From: Ramlibacter sp.
GTDB taxonomy: Bacteria > Pseudomonadota > Gammaproteobacteria > Burkholderiales > Burkholderiaceae_C
Length of the DNA stretch: 34,809 nt
Direction: 5' to 3'
Assembly (NCBI GenBank): GCA_028292245.1
Contig: JAQGMS010000077.1
Coordinates: forward strand, 1-34,809
Made by a program: the position numbers and the translations under genes
Shown: one piece after another, positions 23,670-32,711 of the stretch
How the letters are laid out: each line of letters opens with the position of its first letter
How positions within the stretch are numbered: the stretch's first letter is position 1
Notes under the pieces: generated by a model
Told to the model about the DNA's origin: nothing
Database searches by the model: none
Seen by the model: only the letters and a program-made list of their open reading frames with translations

Positions 23670-25154
23670 ATGCGGACCGTCGCACGCCATGCCGCGCTGA
23701 TCATCGGACTCTGGCTCGGACTGCTGTCCGCCGCGCAAAGCCAGAGCCCCGCGCCTGCTGCCGCGCCGCCGGCCGCCACTGCGGCGGCCGCGCCCGAAGT
23801 CTCACCCGCCACCGCGTCCGCAGCGGCCTCTGCCCCGGCCGCTGCAGCCACTGTGCCCGCCGATCCCGCACCCGCGCCCGCGGCAGCCAAGCCGGCGCCT
23901 CCCGCACCGCTGACCCGGCCGACCCTGGTGGCGCAAGACACCTTGAACGGCGCCGACACCGCCTGGATGCTGACGTCCACAGCCCTGGTGCTGCTGATGA
24001 CCCTGCCGGGCATCGCGCTGTTCTACGCCGGCATGGTGCGCAAGAAAAGCGTGATCAACACCATGGCCTGTGTTGTCGCGATCACCGGCATGGTCAGCCT
24101 GCTGTGGTTCGCGGTGGGCTATTCCTGGGCGTTCACGCCGGGCAACGGCTTCGTCGGGGGCGGCAGCCGGTTGTGGTTCAGCGGCATGGAATACCTCAAG
24201 GACGCCGGCAAGGTGGTGGTCAGCCATGTCGCGCCCAACGTTCCCGAATCGGTCTACGCGATGTTCCAGCTCACCTTCGCCATCATCACCGCGGCACTGG
24301 TGGTGGGTTCGTTCGTCGAGCGGATGAAGTTCTCCGCCATGCTGTGGTTCATCGCCATGTGGTCCCTGTTCGTCTATGCCCCGGTCGCGCATTGGGTGTG
24401 GGAGCCGGGCGGCTGGCTGGCGCAGATGGGCGCGCTGGATTTTGCCGGCGGCTCGGTGGTGCACATCAACGCCGGCGTTTCCGGGCTGGTCTGCGCCTAT
24501 TTCCTCGGCCCGCGCCGCGGTTACGGCCGCGAGGCCTTCGAGCCGTTCAACCTGGGGCTTACCATGGCCGGCGCCGGCATGCTATGGGTGGGTTGGTTCG
24601 GCTTCAATGCCGGTTCGGCCGTGGCCGCCGACGGCCGAGCCGGCCTGGCGATGGCCGTGACGCACATTGCCGCCGCCGCGGGCGCAATGGCATGGATGTT
24701 CGGCGAATGGGTGATCCGCGGGCGGCCGTCGCTGCTGGGGCTGTGTTCGGGGCTGGTGGCCGGGCTGGTAGCCATCACGCCGGCATCGGGATTCGTGTCG
24801 CCCACTTCGGCGCTGATCATCGGCACGGTTGCGGGCCTTGCCTGCTACTGGGGTGCGACGGCGCTCAAGCGGCTGCTGCGCGCCGATGATTCGCTCGATG
24901 TCTTCGGCGTGCACGGGATCGGCGGCATCGTCGGCTGCCTCATGACCGGGCTGTTCGCCAGCAAGAGCATCTCGGGCGTCGAGGGCAGCTTGCTGGTCCA
25001 GGCCATCGATGCCGGCGCCGTGCTGCTCTACAGCGGCGGCATGACGGCTGTCCTGTTGCTGATCACCAAGGGAATCGTCGGCCTGCGGGTGGACGAGAAC
25101 TCCGAGCTGACCGGCATGGATATTTCGCAGCACCGGGAACGGATCACCGCGTAG
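23670..25154 (+). CDS. amtB: Ammonium transporter AmtB
   Basis: The 494-residue protein has a signal peptide (1-25), a long alanine/proline-rich periplasmic linker (26-85) and then an AmtB-type transporter of about eleven membrane helices. The two pore histidines are H241 (APVAHWVW) and H415 (FGVHGIGG). Other marks are LFYAGMVRKKSV, FVERMKF, DFAGGSVVHINAGV and FGFNAGSA. The C-terminal tail GMDISQHRE is the region contacted by the PII protein GlnK. The ATG follows AAGGAAGG at seven bases. No glnK gene is adjacent in the window, although it commonly precedes amtB. The Ala/Pro-rich linker is longer than usual. Expression under nitrogen limitation is expected from the NtrC site and sigma-54 promoter. 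Confidence 0.95.
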   Translation: MRTVARHAALIIGLWLGLLSAAQSQSPAPAAAPPAATAAAAPEVSPATASAAASAPAAAATVPADPAPAPAAAKPAPPAPLTRPTLVAQDTLNGADTAWMLTSTALVLLMTLPGIALFYAGMVRKKSVINTMACVVAITGMVSLLWFAVGYSWAFTPGNGFVGGGSRLWFSGMEYLKDAGKVVVSHVAPNVPESVYAMFQLTFAIITAALVVGSFVERMKFSAMLWFIAMWSLFVYAPVAHWVWEPGGWLAQMGALDFAGGSVVHINAGVSGLVCAYFLGPRRGYGREAFEPFNLGLTMAGAGMLWVGWFGFNAGSAVAADGRAGLAMAVTHIAAAAGAMAWMFGEWVIRGRPSLLGLCSGLVAGLVAITPASGFVSPTSALIIGTVAGLACYWGATALKRLLRADDSLDVFGVHGIGGIVGCLMTGLFASKSISGVEGSLLVQAIDAGAVLLYSGGMTAVLLLITKGIVGLRVDENSELTGMDISQHRERITA

Positions 25155-25190
25155 CGCCGCCACGCACGCCATCGACCCAAGGAGCCCGCC

Positions 25191-25640
25191 ATGCTGGTCA
25201 GCCAGAAACTCGCCATTGCCGCCCATCTCCACGTCCTGCTCAGGCGCAAGACCGGCCGTGTGACCGACACGGAATGGATGGCCGCCAATCTCGAATACGC
25301 GCTGGAGATCATCCGTTTCACGCGCGCGAAGGCGGCCGAGGACGGTCATCCGGACCTGGTTGAATGGGCCGACAAGCTGGAGCGGGCCGTGCTGGAACCC
25401 AGCCCGGTGCAGCGCACTCCGCTGGCGCAGACCGCCGTGCAACTGCTGCGCGAGCGCTCGCAGAACGCTCACGCCGCCGCGGCGCCGGCGCCGGCGCCGG
25501 TTGCCGACCCCAATTCCACCAGCGGCTTCGGCGCGTCGACCTTCAGCGATACGGGGTTCGCCGATTCGGTGCTGGAGCCGGGCAAGACGCCCAAGCCGCG
25601 CGACCCCAGCGTGCCGCGCTATGTCGGCGGCATCCGCTAA
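25191..25640 (+). CDS. Hypothetical protein downstream of amtB (149 residues)
   Basis: I do not recognise this protein. It has an excellent AAGGAG ribosome-binding site seven bases before the ATG and lies 36 bases after amtB, so it is probably co-transcribed with it. The N-terminal two thirds are helical (LVSQKLAIAAHLHVLLRRKTGRVTDTEWM and a following EYALEIIRFTRAK helix). A low-complexity Ala-Pro stretch and a C-terminal tail ending VPRYVGGIR follow. The protein is soluble. Its 3' end overlaps the convergent gene by 4 bases. Confidence 0.75.
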   Translation: MLVSQKLAIAAHLHVLLRRKTGRVTDTEWMAANLEYALEIIRFTRAKAAEDGHPDLVEWADKLERAVLEPSPVQRTPLAQTAVQLLRERSQNAHAAAAPAPAPVADPNSTSGFGASTFSDTGFADSVLEPGKTPKPRDPSVPRYVGGIR

Positions 25641-27277
25641 CCCGCGTTCGCGCGAGCAGCGTTCAGGATCCAGCCGGCGGCCTTTTCGGCCATCATCAAC
25701 GTCGGCGAATTCGTGTTGCCGCTGGTGATGGTCGGCATCGCGCCGGCGTCGACCACCCGCAGCCCGGCGATACCGCGCACCCGCAACTGCGAATCCAGCA
25801 CCGCCATCGCGTCGCCGTCAGCGCCCATCCGGGTGGTGCCGACCGGATGGAAGATGGTGGTGGCGATGTCGCCGGCCAGCCGCGCCAGCTCGTCGTCGCT
25901 CTCGTATTGCACGCCCGGCTTCCATTCCACCGGCTGGTACTTCGCGAGCGCCGGCTGCGCCACGATGCGGCGCGTCATCCGCAATGAATCAGCGGCCACC
26001 TTGCGGTCCTCGGGCGTGCTCAGGTAGTTCGGGGCGATCGCCGGCGCATCCTCGAACTTGTTGCTGCGGATGCGCACGCTGCCCCGGCTGGTGGGATTGA
26101 GGTTGCAGACGCTGGCGGTGAAGGCGTTGAAGTCGTGCAGCGGCTCGCCGAACGCATCCAGGCTGAGCGGCTGCACGTGGTATTCGATGTTCGGGTAGGG
26201 CATCTCCGGCGAGCTGCGCGTGAAGGCTCCGAGCTGCGAGGGCGCCATGCTCATCGGGCCACTGCGCTTGAACGCGTATTCGATGCCGATCTTCGCCTTG
26301 CCCCACCAGTTGCGAGTGAGTGTGTTCAGCGTGGCGACGCCATCGACCTTGAACACCGCGCGAACCTGCAAGTGGTCCTGCAGGTTCTCGCCCACCCCGG
26401 CAAGCTCGTGCAACAGCGGTATGCCGTGCTGCGCGAGCAACGCGCCCGGCCCGACGCCGGACAGCTGCAGGAGTTGCGGCGAGCCGATGCTGCCGGCGCT
26501 CAGGATCACCTCCGCGGTGGCCGTCACCGTCACCATTTCATGGCCGGTCCACACCTGCGCGCCGGTGCAGCGTTTGCCGCCGTCGGGCTGCTGCTCGATC
26601 ACCAGCCGGCTCGCGTGGGCCGAAGTCCACATCTCGAAGTTGGGACGCCCGTAACAGGTCGGGCGCAGGAAAGCCTTGGCCGTGTTCCAGCGCCACCCGT
26701 TCTTCTGGTTGACCTGGAAATAGCCCACGCCCTCGTTGTCGCCGCGGTTGAAGTCCTCGCTGTGGGGAATGCCGGCTTGCTGTGCGGCGCCGGCGAACGC
26801 ATCCAGGATGTCCCAGCGCAGGCGCTGGCGTTCCACCCGCCACTCGCCGCCCTGGCCGTGCATCGCATCGGCCCCCTTGTAGTAGTCCTCGTGCTTCTTG
26901 AACTGGGGCAGGCAGTTGTCCCAGGTCCAGTTGGCATCGCCGGTCGCGCGCGCCCAGCCGTCGTAGTCGCGCGCCTGGCCGCGCATATAGATCATGCCGT
27001 TGATGCTGGAACTTCCGCCCAGCGTCTTGCCGCGCGGATAGCGCAGCTGCCGCCCATTCAGGCCCGCATCGGGCTCGGTGTTGTAGAGCCAGTCGGTGCG
27101 GGCATTGCCGATGCAATACAGGTACCCCACCGGGATGTGGATCCAGTGGTAGTCGTCGCGCCGGCCCGCTTCCAGCAGCAACACCCGTTTCGAGGGATCG
27201 GCGGAAAGCCGGTTCGCCAGCAGGCAACCCGCCGTTCCCGCACCGATGATCACGTAGTCGAAAGTCGTGTCGCTCAT
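25637..27277 (-). CDS. GMC-family FAD oxidoreductase (choline dehydrogenase-like)
   Basis: The 546-residue flavoenzyme starts with the FAD-binding GAGTAG (12-17) and has LLLEAG, the GMC signature YPRGKTLGGSSSINGM, and the second signature GSIGSPQLLQLSGVG. The active-site pair is H477 (FHPVGTTRMG) and an asparagine in SGNTNSPT near 520. Such enzymes oxidise alcohols to aldehydes. The gene lies 10 bases after the aldehyde dehydrogenase gene in one operon, so an alcohol of the branched-chain or isoprenoid acid type is the likely substrate rather than choline itself. It ends 4 bases inside the convergent gene. Confidence 0.92.
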   Translation of the reverse strand: MSDTTFDYVIIGAGTAGCLLANRLSADPSKRVLLLEAGRRDDYHWIHIPVGYLYCIGNARTDWLYNTEPDAGLNGRQLRYPRGKTLGGSSSINGMIYMRGQARDYDGWARATGDANWTWDNCLPQFKKHEDYYKGADAMHGQGGEWRVERQRLRWDILDAFAGAAQQAGIPHSEDFNRGDNEGVGYFQVNQKNGWRWNTAKAFLRPTCYGRPNFEMWTSAHASRLVIEQQPDGGKRCTGAQVWTGHEMVTVTATAEVILSAGSIGSPQLLQLSGVGPGALLAQHGIPLLHELAGVGENLQDHLQVRAVFKVDGVATLNTLTRNWWGKAKIGIEYAFKRSGPMSMAPSQLGAFTRSSPEMPYPNIEYHVQPLSLDAFGEPLHDFNAFTASVCNLNPTSRGSVRIRSNKFEDAPAIAPNYLSTPEDRKVAADSLRMTRRIVAQPALAKYQPVEWKPGVQYESDDELARLAGDIATTIFHPVGTTRMGADGDAMAVLDSQLRVRGIAGLRVVDAGAMPTITSGNTNSPTLMMAEKAAGWILNAARANAG

Positions 27278-27287
27278 GCAGAGCGCA

Positions 27288-28829
27288 TCACTTCGACGTG
27301 GGCATCACGAACTCGGCGCCCTTGCCGATGCTCTCCGGCCAGCGCTGCATGATCGATTTCTGCTTGGTGTAGAAGCGCACGCCTTCCTCGCCATAGGCAT
27401 GCATGTCGCCGAACAGGCTCTTCTTCCAGCCGCCGAAGCCATGCCAGGCCATCGGCACCGGGATCGGCACGTTGATGCCCACCATCCCGACTTGCACACG
27501 CCGCGAGAATTCCCGCGCCACGTTGCCGTCGCGGGTGAAGCAGGACACGCCGTTGCCATACTCGTGCGAGTTGATCAGCTCGGTCGCCGCGGCCAGGTCC
27601 TTCACGCGCACGCAACCCAGCACCGGGCCGAAGATTTCTTCCTTGTAGATCTTCATGTCCGGCGTGACGTTGTCGAACAGCGTGCCGCCGATCCAGAAAC
27701 CGTTGTCGCAGCCGGCACCGGCTTTCGCCGCCTGGAACTTGCGGCCGTCCACCACCAGCTTGGCACCCTCGGTTTCGCCGTGGCCGATGTAGCCGGTGAT
27801 GCGGCTGGTCGCGGCGGCGCTGACGATCGGCCCCATCTCGGCGTCCAGCTCGGTGCCGTTCTTGATCTTCAGCGCCTTCGTGCGCTCGGTCAGCATCGGC
27901 ATGATCTTGTCGGCCGCGTCACCGACCAGCACGCCCAGCGAGATCGCCATGCAGCGCTCGCCGGCCGAGCCGAAGGCCGAGCCGATCAGCGCATCGACGG
28001 CCTGGTCCATGTCGGCGTCGGGCATCACGACCATGTGGTTCTTGGCGCCGCCCAGCGCCTGCACCCGCTTGCCGTGGCGCGCGCCGGTCTCGTAGATCTT
28101 CTGGGCGATTGCGGTGGAGCCGACGAACGAAATGGCCTTGACGTCCGGATGTTCCAGCAAGGCATCGACGGCGTCCTTGTCGCCCTGCACGACGTTGAAC
28201 ACACCGTCGGGCAAACCGGCCTCCTGCAGCAGCCGCGCCATCATCAGCGAGGCCGAAGGATCGAGCGGGCTGGGCTTGAGGATGAAGCTGTTGCCCGCGG
28301 CGATCGCCACCGGGTACATCCACATCGGCACCATCACCGGGAAGTTGAAGGGGGTGACGCCGGCCACCACGCCCAACGGCTGGCGCATCGTCCAGTTGTC
28401 GATGCCGGTGGAGACCTGGTCGGTGTACTGGCCCTTGAGCAATTGCGGGATGCCGCAGGCGAATTCGACGATGTCGATGCCGCGCGTCACTTCACCTTGC
28501 GCGTCGGTGAACACCTTGCCGTGCTCGGCGGTGATCGCATGGGCCAGTTCGTCGCGATGGCGATTGAGCAGTTCGAGGAACTTGAACATCACGCGCGCGC
28601 GCCGGATCGGCGGCATGTCGGCCCACGCGGGGAAGGCGGCTTGCGCGGACGCGACCGCGGCGCCGACTTCAGCACTGTTGGCCAGGGCGACCTGGCCCGT
28701 GACGGCGCCGGTCGCGGGGTTGAATACGTCGGCTCGCCGGCCGCTCTGGCCGGGAGCGATGCGCCCCCCGATCCAGTGTTCGATGGAAGCCGTCTTCGCG
28801 TTGGAAAGGGATTTGTCCGGGGCGTTCAT
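27288..28829 (-). CDS. mmsA: CoA-acylating methylmalonate-semialdehyde dehydrogenase
   Basis: The 513-residue protein converts methylmalonate semialdehyde (or malonate semialdehyde) to propionyl-CoA (or acetyl-CoA) using NAD and CoA, as in valine and thymine degradation. The [13 protein letters not shown] segment (159-171), the nucleotide-binding FVGSTAIA, and the active-site C293 in [11 protein letters not shown] are typical of MmsA; the RCMA context is specific to this branch of aldehyde dehydrogenases. The ATG at 28829 gives the conserved N-terminus; the frame is open further upstream but the sequence there does not look coding. It is third in the enoyl-CoA hydratase-AtuA-MmsA-GMC operon. 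Confidence 0.93.
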   Translation of the reverse strand: MNAPDKSLSNAKTASIEHWIGGRIAPGQSGRRADVFNPATGAVTGQVALANSAEVGAAVASAQAAFPAWADMPPIRRARVMFKFLELLNRHRDELAHAITAEHGKVFTDAQGEVTRGIDIVEFACGIPQLLKGQYTDQVSTGIDNWTMRQPLGVVAGVTPFNFPVMVPMWMYPVAIAAGNSFILKPSPLDPSASLMMARLLQEAGLPDGVFNVVQGDKDAVDALLEHPDVKAISFVGSTAIAQKIYETGARHGKRVQALGGAKNHMVVMPDADMDQAVDALIGSAFGSAGERCMAISLGVLVGDAADKIMPMLTERTKALKIKNGTELDAEMGPIVSAAATSRITGYIGHGETEGAKLVVDGRKFQAAKAGAGCDNGFWIGGTLFDNVTPDMKIYKEEIFGPVLGCVRVKDLAAATELINSHEYGNGVSCFTRDGNVAREFSRRVQVGMVGINVPIPVPMAWHGFGGWKKSLFGDMHAYGEEGVRFYTKQKSIMQRWPESIGKGAEFVMPTSK

Positions 28830-28912
28830 GGGAATGCTTTCATGGATGAGACATCGGCACGCGGAGGGCGCCGCGCGCCACCCTCCAGAATAGCGCTTTC
28901 CCGGCGCCGCGT

Positions 28913-30700
28913 TCAGCCTGTGGCCAGCCAGCCGGCGGGAACCCGCACCGGGATCGACAGCAGGATCTGCCCCATCCCTTTGCCGAGCGGGTCGTTGCGC
29001 AGTGACGCCATGCCGCCGCCATCGAGCGCCCGAGTACACAGGAAGTTCATCGCGTGGATGCCGGGAAGGTCGAAGCGCGTGACGGAGCCTTGCACGAGGT
29101 GCGCCAGCCATCCGGCCACCCGCTGTTCGGTGAGCTGTTCGCGCAGCAGCGGCAGCCATTCGGCCCGGCGCGCGATGACGCCGATGTTGGAGCTGTCGCC
29201 CTTGTCGCCGCTGCGCGCCCAGGCCACGCGGATCAGTGGCACCTCGACCATGGCCGTTTGGGGTGAATCTGTTGACCCTTCGACAGGCTCAGGGCGAACG
29301 GGGACAGGGACAGCCGCTTGGCCGGTGGGCACCGTCACCGGCAGCAACTGATCACCGATCACGACCTGCGGCGCAATGCGCTGCTTTTCCAGCAGGAACG
29401 CGAACTGCTTGATGGCGGGCGAAGGGCGCGGCCGGCCATCGGCTCCCGTGGTGCCCGGCGACCAGGACGTTCCGGCCGGTGCGATTTCGCGCGCGAACAG
29501 CTCCAGCGCCGCTTTTTGCGGATGCATCACGGCGACCCGCAGCACGGCTTCGCGCACGTCGGCCGTTCGCGCCTGCGGGCCGAAGTTGCCCTGCTCCGAT
29601 CCGAGCACCTCGATCAACGTGCGGCTGTAGCCGGCCAAGCCCTGCTGGCGGAACAATTCACCGGTCCGTTCCAGGATGGCCTCGCCGGTGCGCCGGGCCT
29701 TGCGCGCCGCGTCGATGCCGACGATGGTCAATTGGGCGCTGCAGCGAAAGCCATCCACATAAGTCGATGACACCTTGTAGCAAGGCCCCGGCGCCAGGCC
29801 TCGCGCGCCTTGCACCCGCACGCGGTGCTCGCCCAGCTGTTCGACGGTCACTGCGCTGAAGTCGCAGGTGACGTCGGGCAACAGGTAGCGCCGCGGATCG
29901 CCGATCTCATAGAGCATCTGCTCGGCGATGACGGCGGTGGAGACCAGGCCGCCAGTGCCCGGTGGCTTGGTGGCCACAAAGCTGCCGTCGGCATGGCATT
30001 CGATGACCGGATAGCCGATGTGCGCCCAGTCGGGCACGGCTTCCCAGTCGGTGTGCAGGCCACCGGTGGCCTGGCAGCCGCATTCGATGATGTGTCCGGC
30101 CAGGCTGCCCGCGGCCAGCCGGTCGTAGTCCCGCGCGTCCCAGCCGAATTCGTGCATCAGCGCGCCGAGCGTCACGGCGCTGTCGACGCAGCGGCCGGTC
30201 ACGACGATCTGTGCCCCGGCATCCAGTGCCTGCTTGACCGGCAAGGCGCCGAGGTAGGCGTTGGCGGTGAGCAGCCGGTCCGGCAGCGCCGCGCCGCTTT
30301 GCATCTCGGTGACGCCCTCTTCGCGCAGCCCGGGAACCAGCGGCATCACGTCGTCGCCCCGGACCACGGCGATCTTCACTCTCAAGCCCTGCTCGGCGGC
30401 GAGTGCGGAGATCGCTTGGGCGCAGGCCTGCGGGTTGACGCCGCCCGCGTTGCTGATCACGCGGATGCCCTGCGCAACGACCTCCTCCAGGATGGCCTTC
30501 ATCGTCACGCCGACGAAATCGGTGGCGTAACCCAGCGCGGGATCCTTGGCGCGGGCCGCCGCGAGGATCGACATCGTGAGTTCCGCCAGGTAGTCGAACA
30601 CCAGGTAATCGACGCCGCCCGATTTCACCAGTTGCGGTGCGCCCACGCTGCTGTCGCCCCAGAAGCCGGAGGCGCCACCGATGCGCACGACCTTGCTCAT
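28913..30700 (-). CDS. AtuA-like protein (DUF1446), acyl-CoA/terpenoid utilisation
   Basis: The 595-residue protein has the AtuA layout: an N-terminal DUF1446 domain ([33 protein letters not shown]) and a C-terminal ferredoxin-like AtuA domain with [17 protein letters not shown]. AtuA belongs to the citronellol/geraniol utilisation locus of Pseudomonas, but its reaction is not settled. The next gene encodes an enoyl-CoA hydratase, as in such loci. Between the two domains (about residues 464-478) sits a short proline-rich insert that is the translation of a dispersed palindromic DNA repeat (see the repeat at 29270-29306). A biotin-dependent carboxylase, part of classical atu loci, is not in the window. 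Confidence 0.88.
   Translation of the reverse strand: MSKVVRIGGASGFWGDSSVGAPQLVKSGGVDYLVFDYLAELTMSILAAARAKDPALGYATDFVGVTMKAILEEVVAQGIRVISNAGGVNPQACAQAISALAAEQGLRVKIAVVRGDDVMPLVPGLREEGVTEMQSGAALPDRLLTANAYLGALPVKQALDAGAQIVVTGRCVDSAVTLGALMHEFGWDARDYDRLAAGSLAGHIIECGCQATGGLHTDWEAVPDWAHIGYPVIECHADGSFVATKPPGTGGLVSTAVIAEQMLYEIGDPRRYLLPDVTCDFSAVTVEQLGEHRVRVQGARGLAPGPCYKVSSTYVDGFRCSAQLTIVGIDAARKARRTGEAILERTGELFRQQGLAGYSRTLIEVLGSEQGNFGPQARTADVREAVLRVAVMHPQKAALELFAREIAPAGTSWSPGTTGADGRPRPSPAIKQFAFLLEKQRIAPQVVIGDQLLPVTVPTGQAAVPVPVRPEPVEGSTDSPQTAMVEVPLIRVAWARSGDKGDSSNIGVIARRAEWLPLLREQLTEQRVAGWLAHLVQGSVTRFDLPGIHAMNFLCTRALDGGGMASLRNDPLGKGMGQILLSIPVRVPAGWLATG
29270..29306. repeat. Dispersed REP-like repeat inserted in frame in the AtuA-like gene
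   Basis: The core CCTTCGACAGGCTCAGGG is a well-known short palindromic-type repeat of proteobacterial genomes; read on the minus strand in this frame it gives RPEPVEG. The length keeps the reading frame open, and it lies in the linker between two domains. Confidence 0.75.
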
Positions 30701-30719
30701 GAGCCCCGGCTGTCCATGG

Positions 30720-31502
30720 CTAGTTGCCCTTCCACTGCGGCTTGCGCTTCTGCTGGAAGGCCTGCTGGCCTTCCTTGGCGTCTTCGGTGAGCGTGAAAAG
30801 CGCGATCTGGCTTTCGGTGAACGCGGCCGCTTCCTCGAAGCCCATGGCCTCGATCTTCTTCATGGTGTAGAGCCCGCGCCGGATGGCGGCGGGCGATTTG
30901 TCCAGCAGGCGCTGCAGCAACCAATCGAGCTTGGCATCGACATCGTCGTCGACATAGTTGACCAGCCCGTACTCGAGTGCCTGCGCCGCCGTGAGCGGCT
31001 CGCCTGTCAGGCACATCTCGGCCAATTTGCGCCGGGGCACGAGGTGCTGGAGCACCGAAAGGACCTGCGCGGGAAATACGCCAACCTTGACCTCGGGCAG
31101 GCCGAACACCGCATGGGAGGATGCCACCGCCATGTCGCACATCGCCAGCAGCCCCATCCCGCCGGCCATACAGGCGCCGTTGACGCGCGCGATCAGCGGC
31201 AGGGTGCTGGCTTTGGCGCGGCGCAGCAACAGCGCGAGGGGCGCATAGGGTTCTGAATAGTCGGTGGTGAAGGCGTTCGCCGACTGCAGGTCCGCGCCGG
31301 CACAAAACGCCTTGCTGCCGGCGCCGGTGACGACGATGGCGCGCAGCGAGCGGTCGGCCTGGGCCTCGTCCAGGGCACGCCCCATGCCCGCGAGCACGCC
31401 GTGGCTCATCGCGTTGCGGCGTTCTTCCCGCTGGATCGTCAGCCACAGCACGGCGCCGCGCCGTTCAACCAGCAGTTCCGGTGCGTTGGCGGTATCGCTC
31501 AT
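30720..31502 (-). CDS. Enoyl-CoA hydratase/isomerase family protein
   Basis: The 260-residue crotonase-fold protein has FCAGADLQSA with the first oxyanion-hole NH and NGACMAGGMGLLAMCDMAVA with the second. The position of one of the two catalytic glutamates is taken by E after FGLPEVKVGVFP, while the other usual glutamate position reads GG/MG, so the hydratase identity is less certain than the fold. It is the first gene of the operon that continues through the AtuA-like gene, mmsA and the GMC gene. AAGGAA lies upstream of the ATG. Confidence 0.9.
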   Translation of the reverse strand: MSDTANAPELLVERRGAVLWLTIQREERRNAMSHGVLAGMGRALDEAQADRSLRAIVVTGAGSKAFCAGADLQSANAFTTDYSEPYAPLALLLRRAKASTLPLIARVNGACMAGGMGLLAMCDMAVASSHAVFGLPEVKVGVFPAQVLSVLQHLVPRRKLAEMCLTGEPLTAAQALEYGLVNYVDDDVDAKLDWLLQRLLDKSPAAIRRGLYTMKKIEAMGFEEAAAFTESQIALFTLTEDAKEGQQAFQQKRKPQWKGN

Positions 31503-31524
31503 CCCATTTCCTTGTCGTTGCCGC

Positions 31525-31552
31525 TTTATACCCGCGCGGGCAGGGCTGTGCA
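31525..31552 (-). promoter_or_regulatory. Predicted promoter of the enoyl-CoA hydratase operon
   Basis: On the minus strand TGCACA (31552-31547) and TATAAA (31530-31525) are 16 bases apart. The predicted start is about 15 bases before the ATG at 31502, leaving room for the AAGGAA ribosome-binding site. It lies in the 90-base divergent gap with the Mla-like operon. Confidence 0.5.
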
Positions 31553-31592
31553 GTTAGGATGGCGGCTCCACCCTGGACACCCAGCCGCCCTC

Positions 31593-32711
31593 ATGCCGGA
31601 TAACACGCCTCGCATCGAGCAACAGCCTGCGCCGGAAGGGGCGCGCTTGCAGGTGCTGGGCCAATGGACGGCGGCGCAATTTGCCCGCCCTGGGCTGCTC
31701 AAGACATTGCGGGCCGGCCTTGCGGGCGCGACCGGGCAACAGGCGTGGGACCTGACCGCGGCGAATCAGCTCGACCATGTGGGGGCGCAGTTCCTGTGGG
31801 ACCACTGGGGCGGGCAATGGCCCACCCAACTGGAGCTGCTGCCGGCGCAGCGCGCCGTGCTGGAGCGGGTGGCCCGCTTCACCGTACAGCCGCCGCCTCG
31901 CAAGAAGACCAGCTGGATGCAGGCGTACCTGGCGCTGGGCGCCGGGTTGCTGCGGGTCTTCGGCCACCTCAGGTCCTTCGTGCGGCTGATCGGCCAGCTG
32001 GCGCTGAACCTCGGGACGCTGGCGCGGGCGCCGCACGAGGGCCCGTGGCGCGACCTGTCGGGCCACATGTACCGCATCGGCGCCACCGCCCTGCCGATCA
32101 CGGCGCTGGTGGGCTTCCTGATCGGCGTGGTGCTGGCCTACCTCACGTCGCAGCAACTGCGGCAGTTCGGCGCCGACGCCTATATCGTCAACATCCTGGG
32201 CATCGCGTTGATCCGGGAGCTCGGGCCGATGCTGGCCGCGATCCTGATTGCCGGCCGCTCCGGCTCGGCCATCACCGCCCAGATCGGCGTCATGCGGGTC
32301 ACCGACGAGCTCGATGCAATGCGGGTGATGGGCATCTCGCACAGCTTCCGGCTGGTGATGCCGCGGGCGATGGCGCTGGCCGTGGCGATGCCGCTGATCA
32401 GCGTATGGACCACCTTGTGCGCGCTGGCCGGCGGCATGCTGGCCGCCGACATCTCGCTGGGTATCACGCCCACGTTCTTCCTCAATGCGCTGCCGCAGGC
32501 CGTCAGCCCCGGCAACCTGGGCCTGGCCAGCACCAAGTCGGTAGTGTTCGGCATCCTGATCGCGCTGATCGGTTGCCATTTCGGCCTGCGGGTGAAACCC
32601 AACACGCAAAGCCTGGGCGAGGGCACGACGGCTTCGGTCGTGACCTCGATCACCATCGTGATCCTGGTGGACGCGCTGTTCGCCGTGCTGTTCAAGGACG
32701 TCGGGATATGA
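31593..32711 (+). CDS. mlaE: Mla-type phospholipid ABC transporter permease with N-terminal STAS domain
   Basis: The 372-residue protein combines a STAS-like domain (about 10-95, ARLQVLGQWT...AWDLTAANQLDHVGAQFLWDHWGG), equivalent to separate MlaB, with an MlaE permease. The permease hallmark is RELGPMLAAILIAGRSGSAITAQIGVMRVTDELDAMRVMG, the helix that contacts the ATPase. Such transporters move phospholipids between the inner membrane and the outer membrane through the MCE protein. The ATG at 31593 has no good ribosome-binding site, but it gives the STAS domain start; an upstream start is possible. The stop is coupled to the next gene by an ATGA overlap. Confidence 0.93.
   Translation: MPDNTPRIEQQPAPEGARLQVLGQWTAAQFARPGLLKTLRAGLAGATGQQAWDLTAANQLDHVGAQFLWDHWGGQWPTQLELLPAQRAVLERVARFTVQPPPRKKTSWMQAYLALGAGLLRVFGHLRSFVRLIGQLALNLGTLARAPHEGPWRDLSGHMYRIGATALPITALVGFLIGVVLAYLTSQQLRQFGADAYIVNILGIALIRELGPMLAAILIAGRSGSAITAQIGVMRVTDELDAMRVMGISHSFRLVMPRAMALAVAMPLISVWTTLCALAGGMLAADISLGITPTFFLNALPQAVSPGNLGLASTKSVVFGILIALIGCHFGLRVKPNTQSLGEGTTASVVTSITIVILVDALFAVLFKDVGI

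Noticed and set aside
25478-25500. Short GC-rich tandem GGCGCC-like repeat in the 149-residue gene
   Set aside because: It encodes a low-complexity Ala-Pro stretch and is common in high-GC genes; it does not support a CRISPR or other repeat element.
28826-28843. Five-codon upstream frame (MKAFP) whose stop overlaps the mmsA start as ATGA
   Set aside because: It has no ribosome-binding site and such a short frame occurs easily by chance; not enough to call a translated leader.
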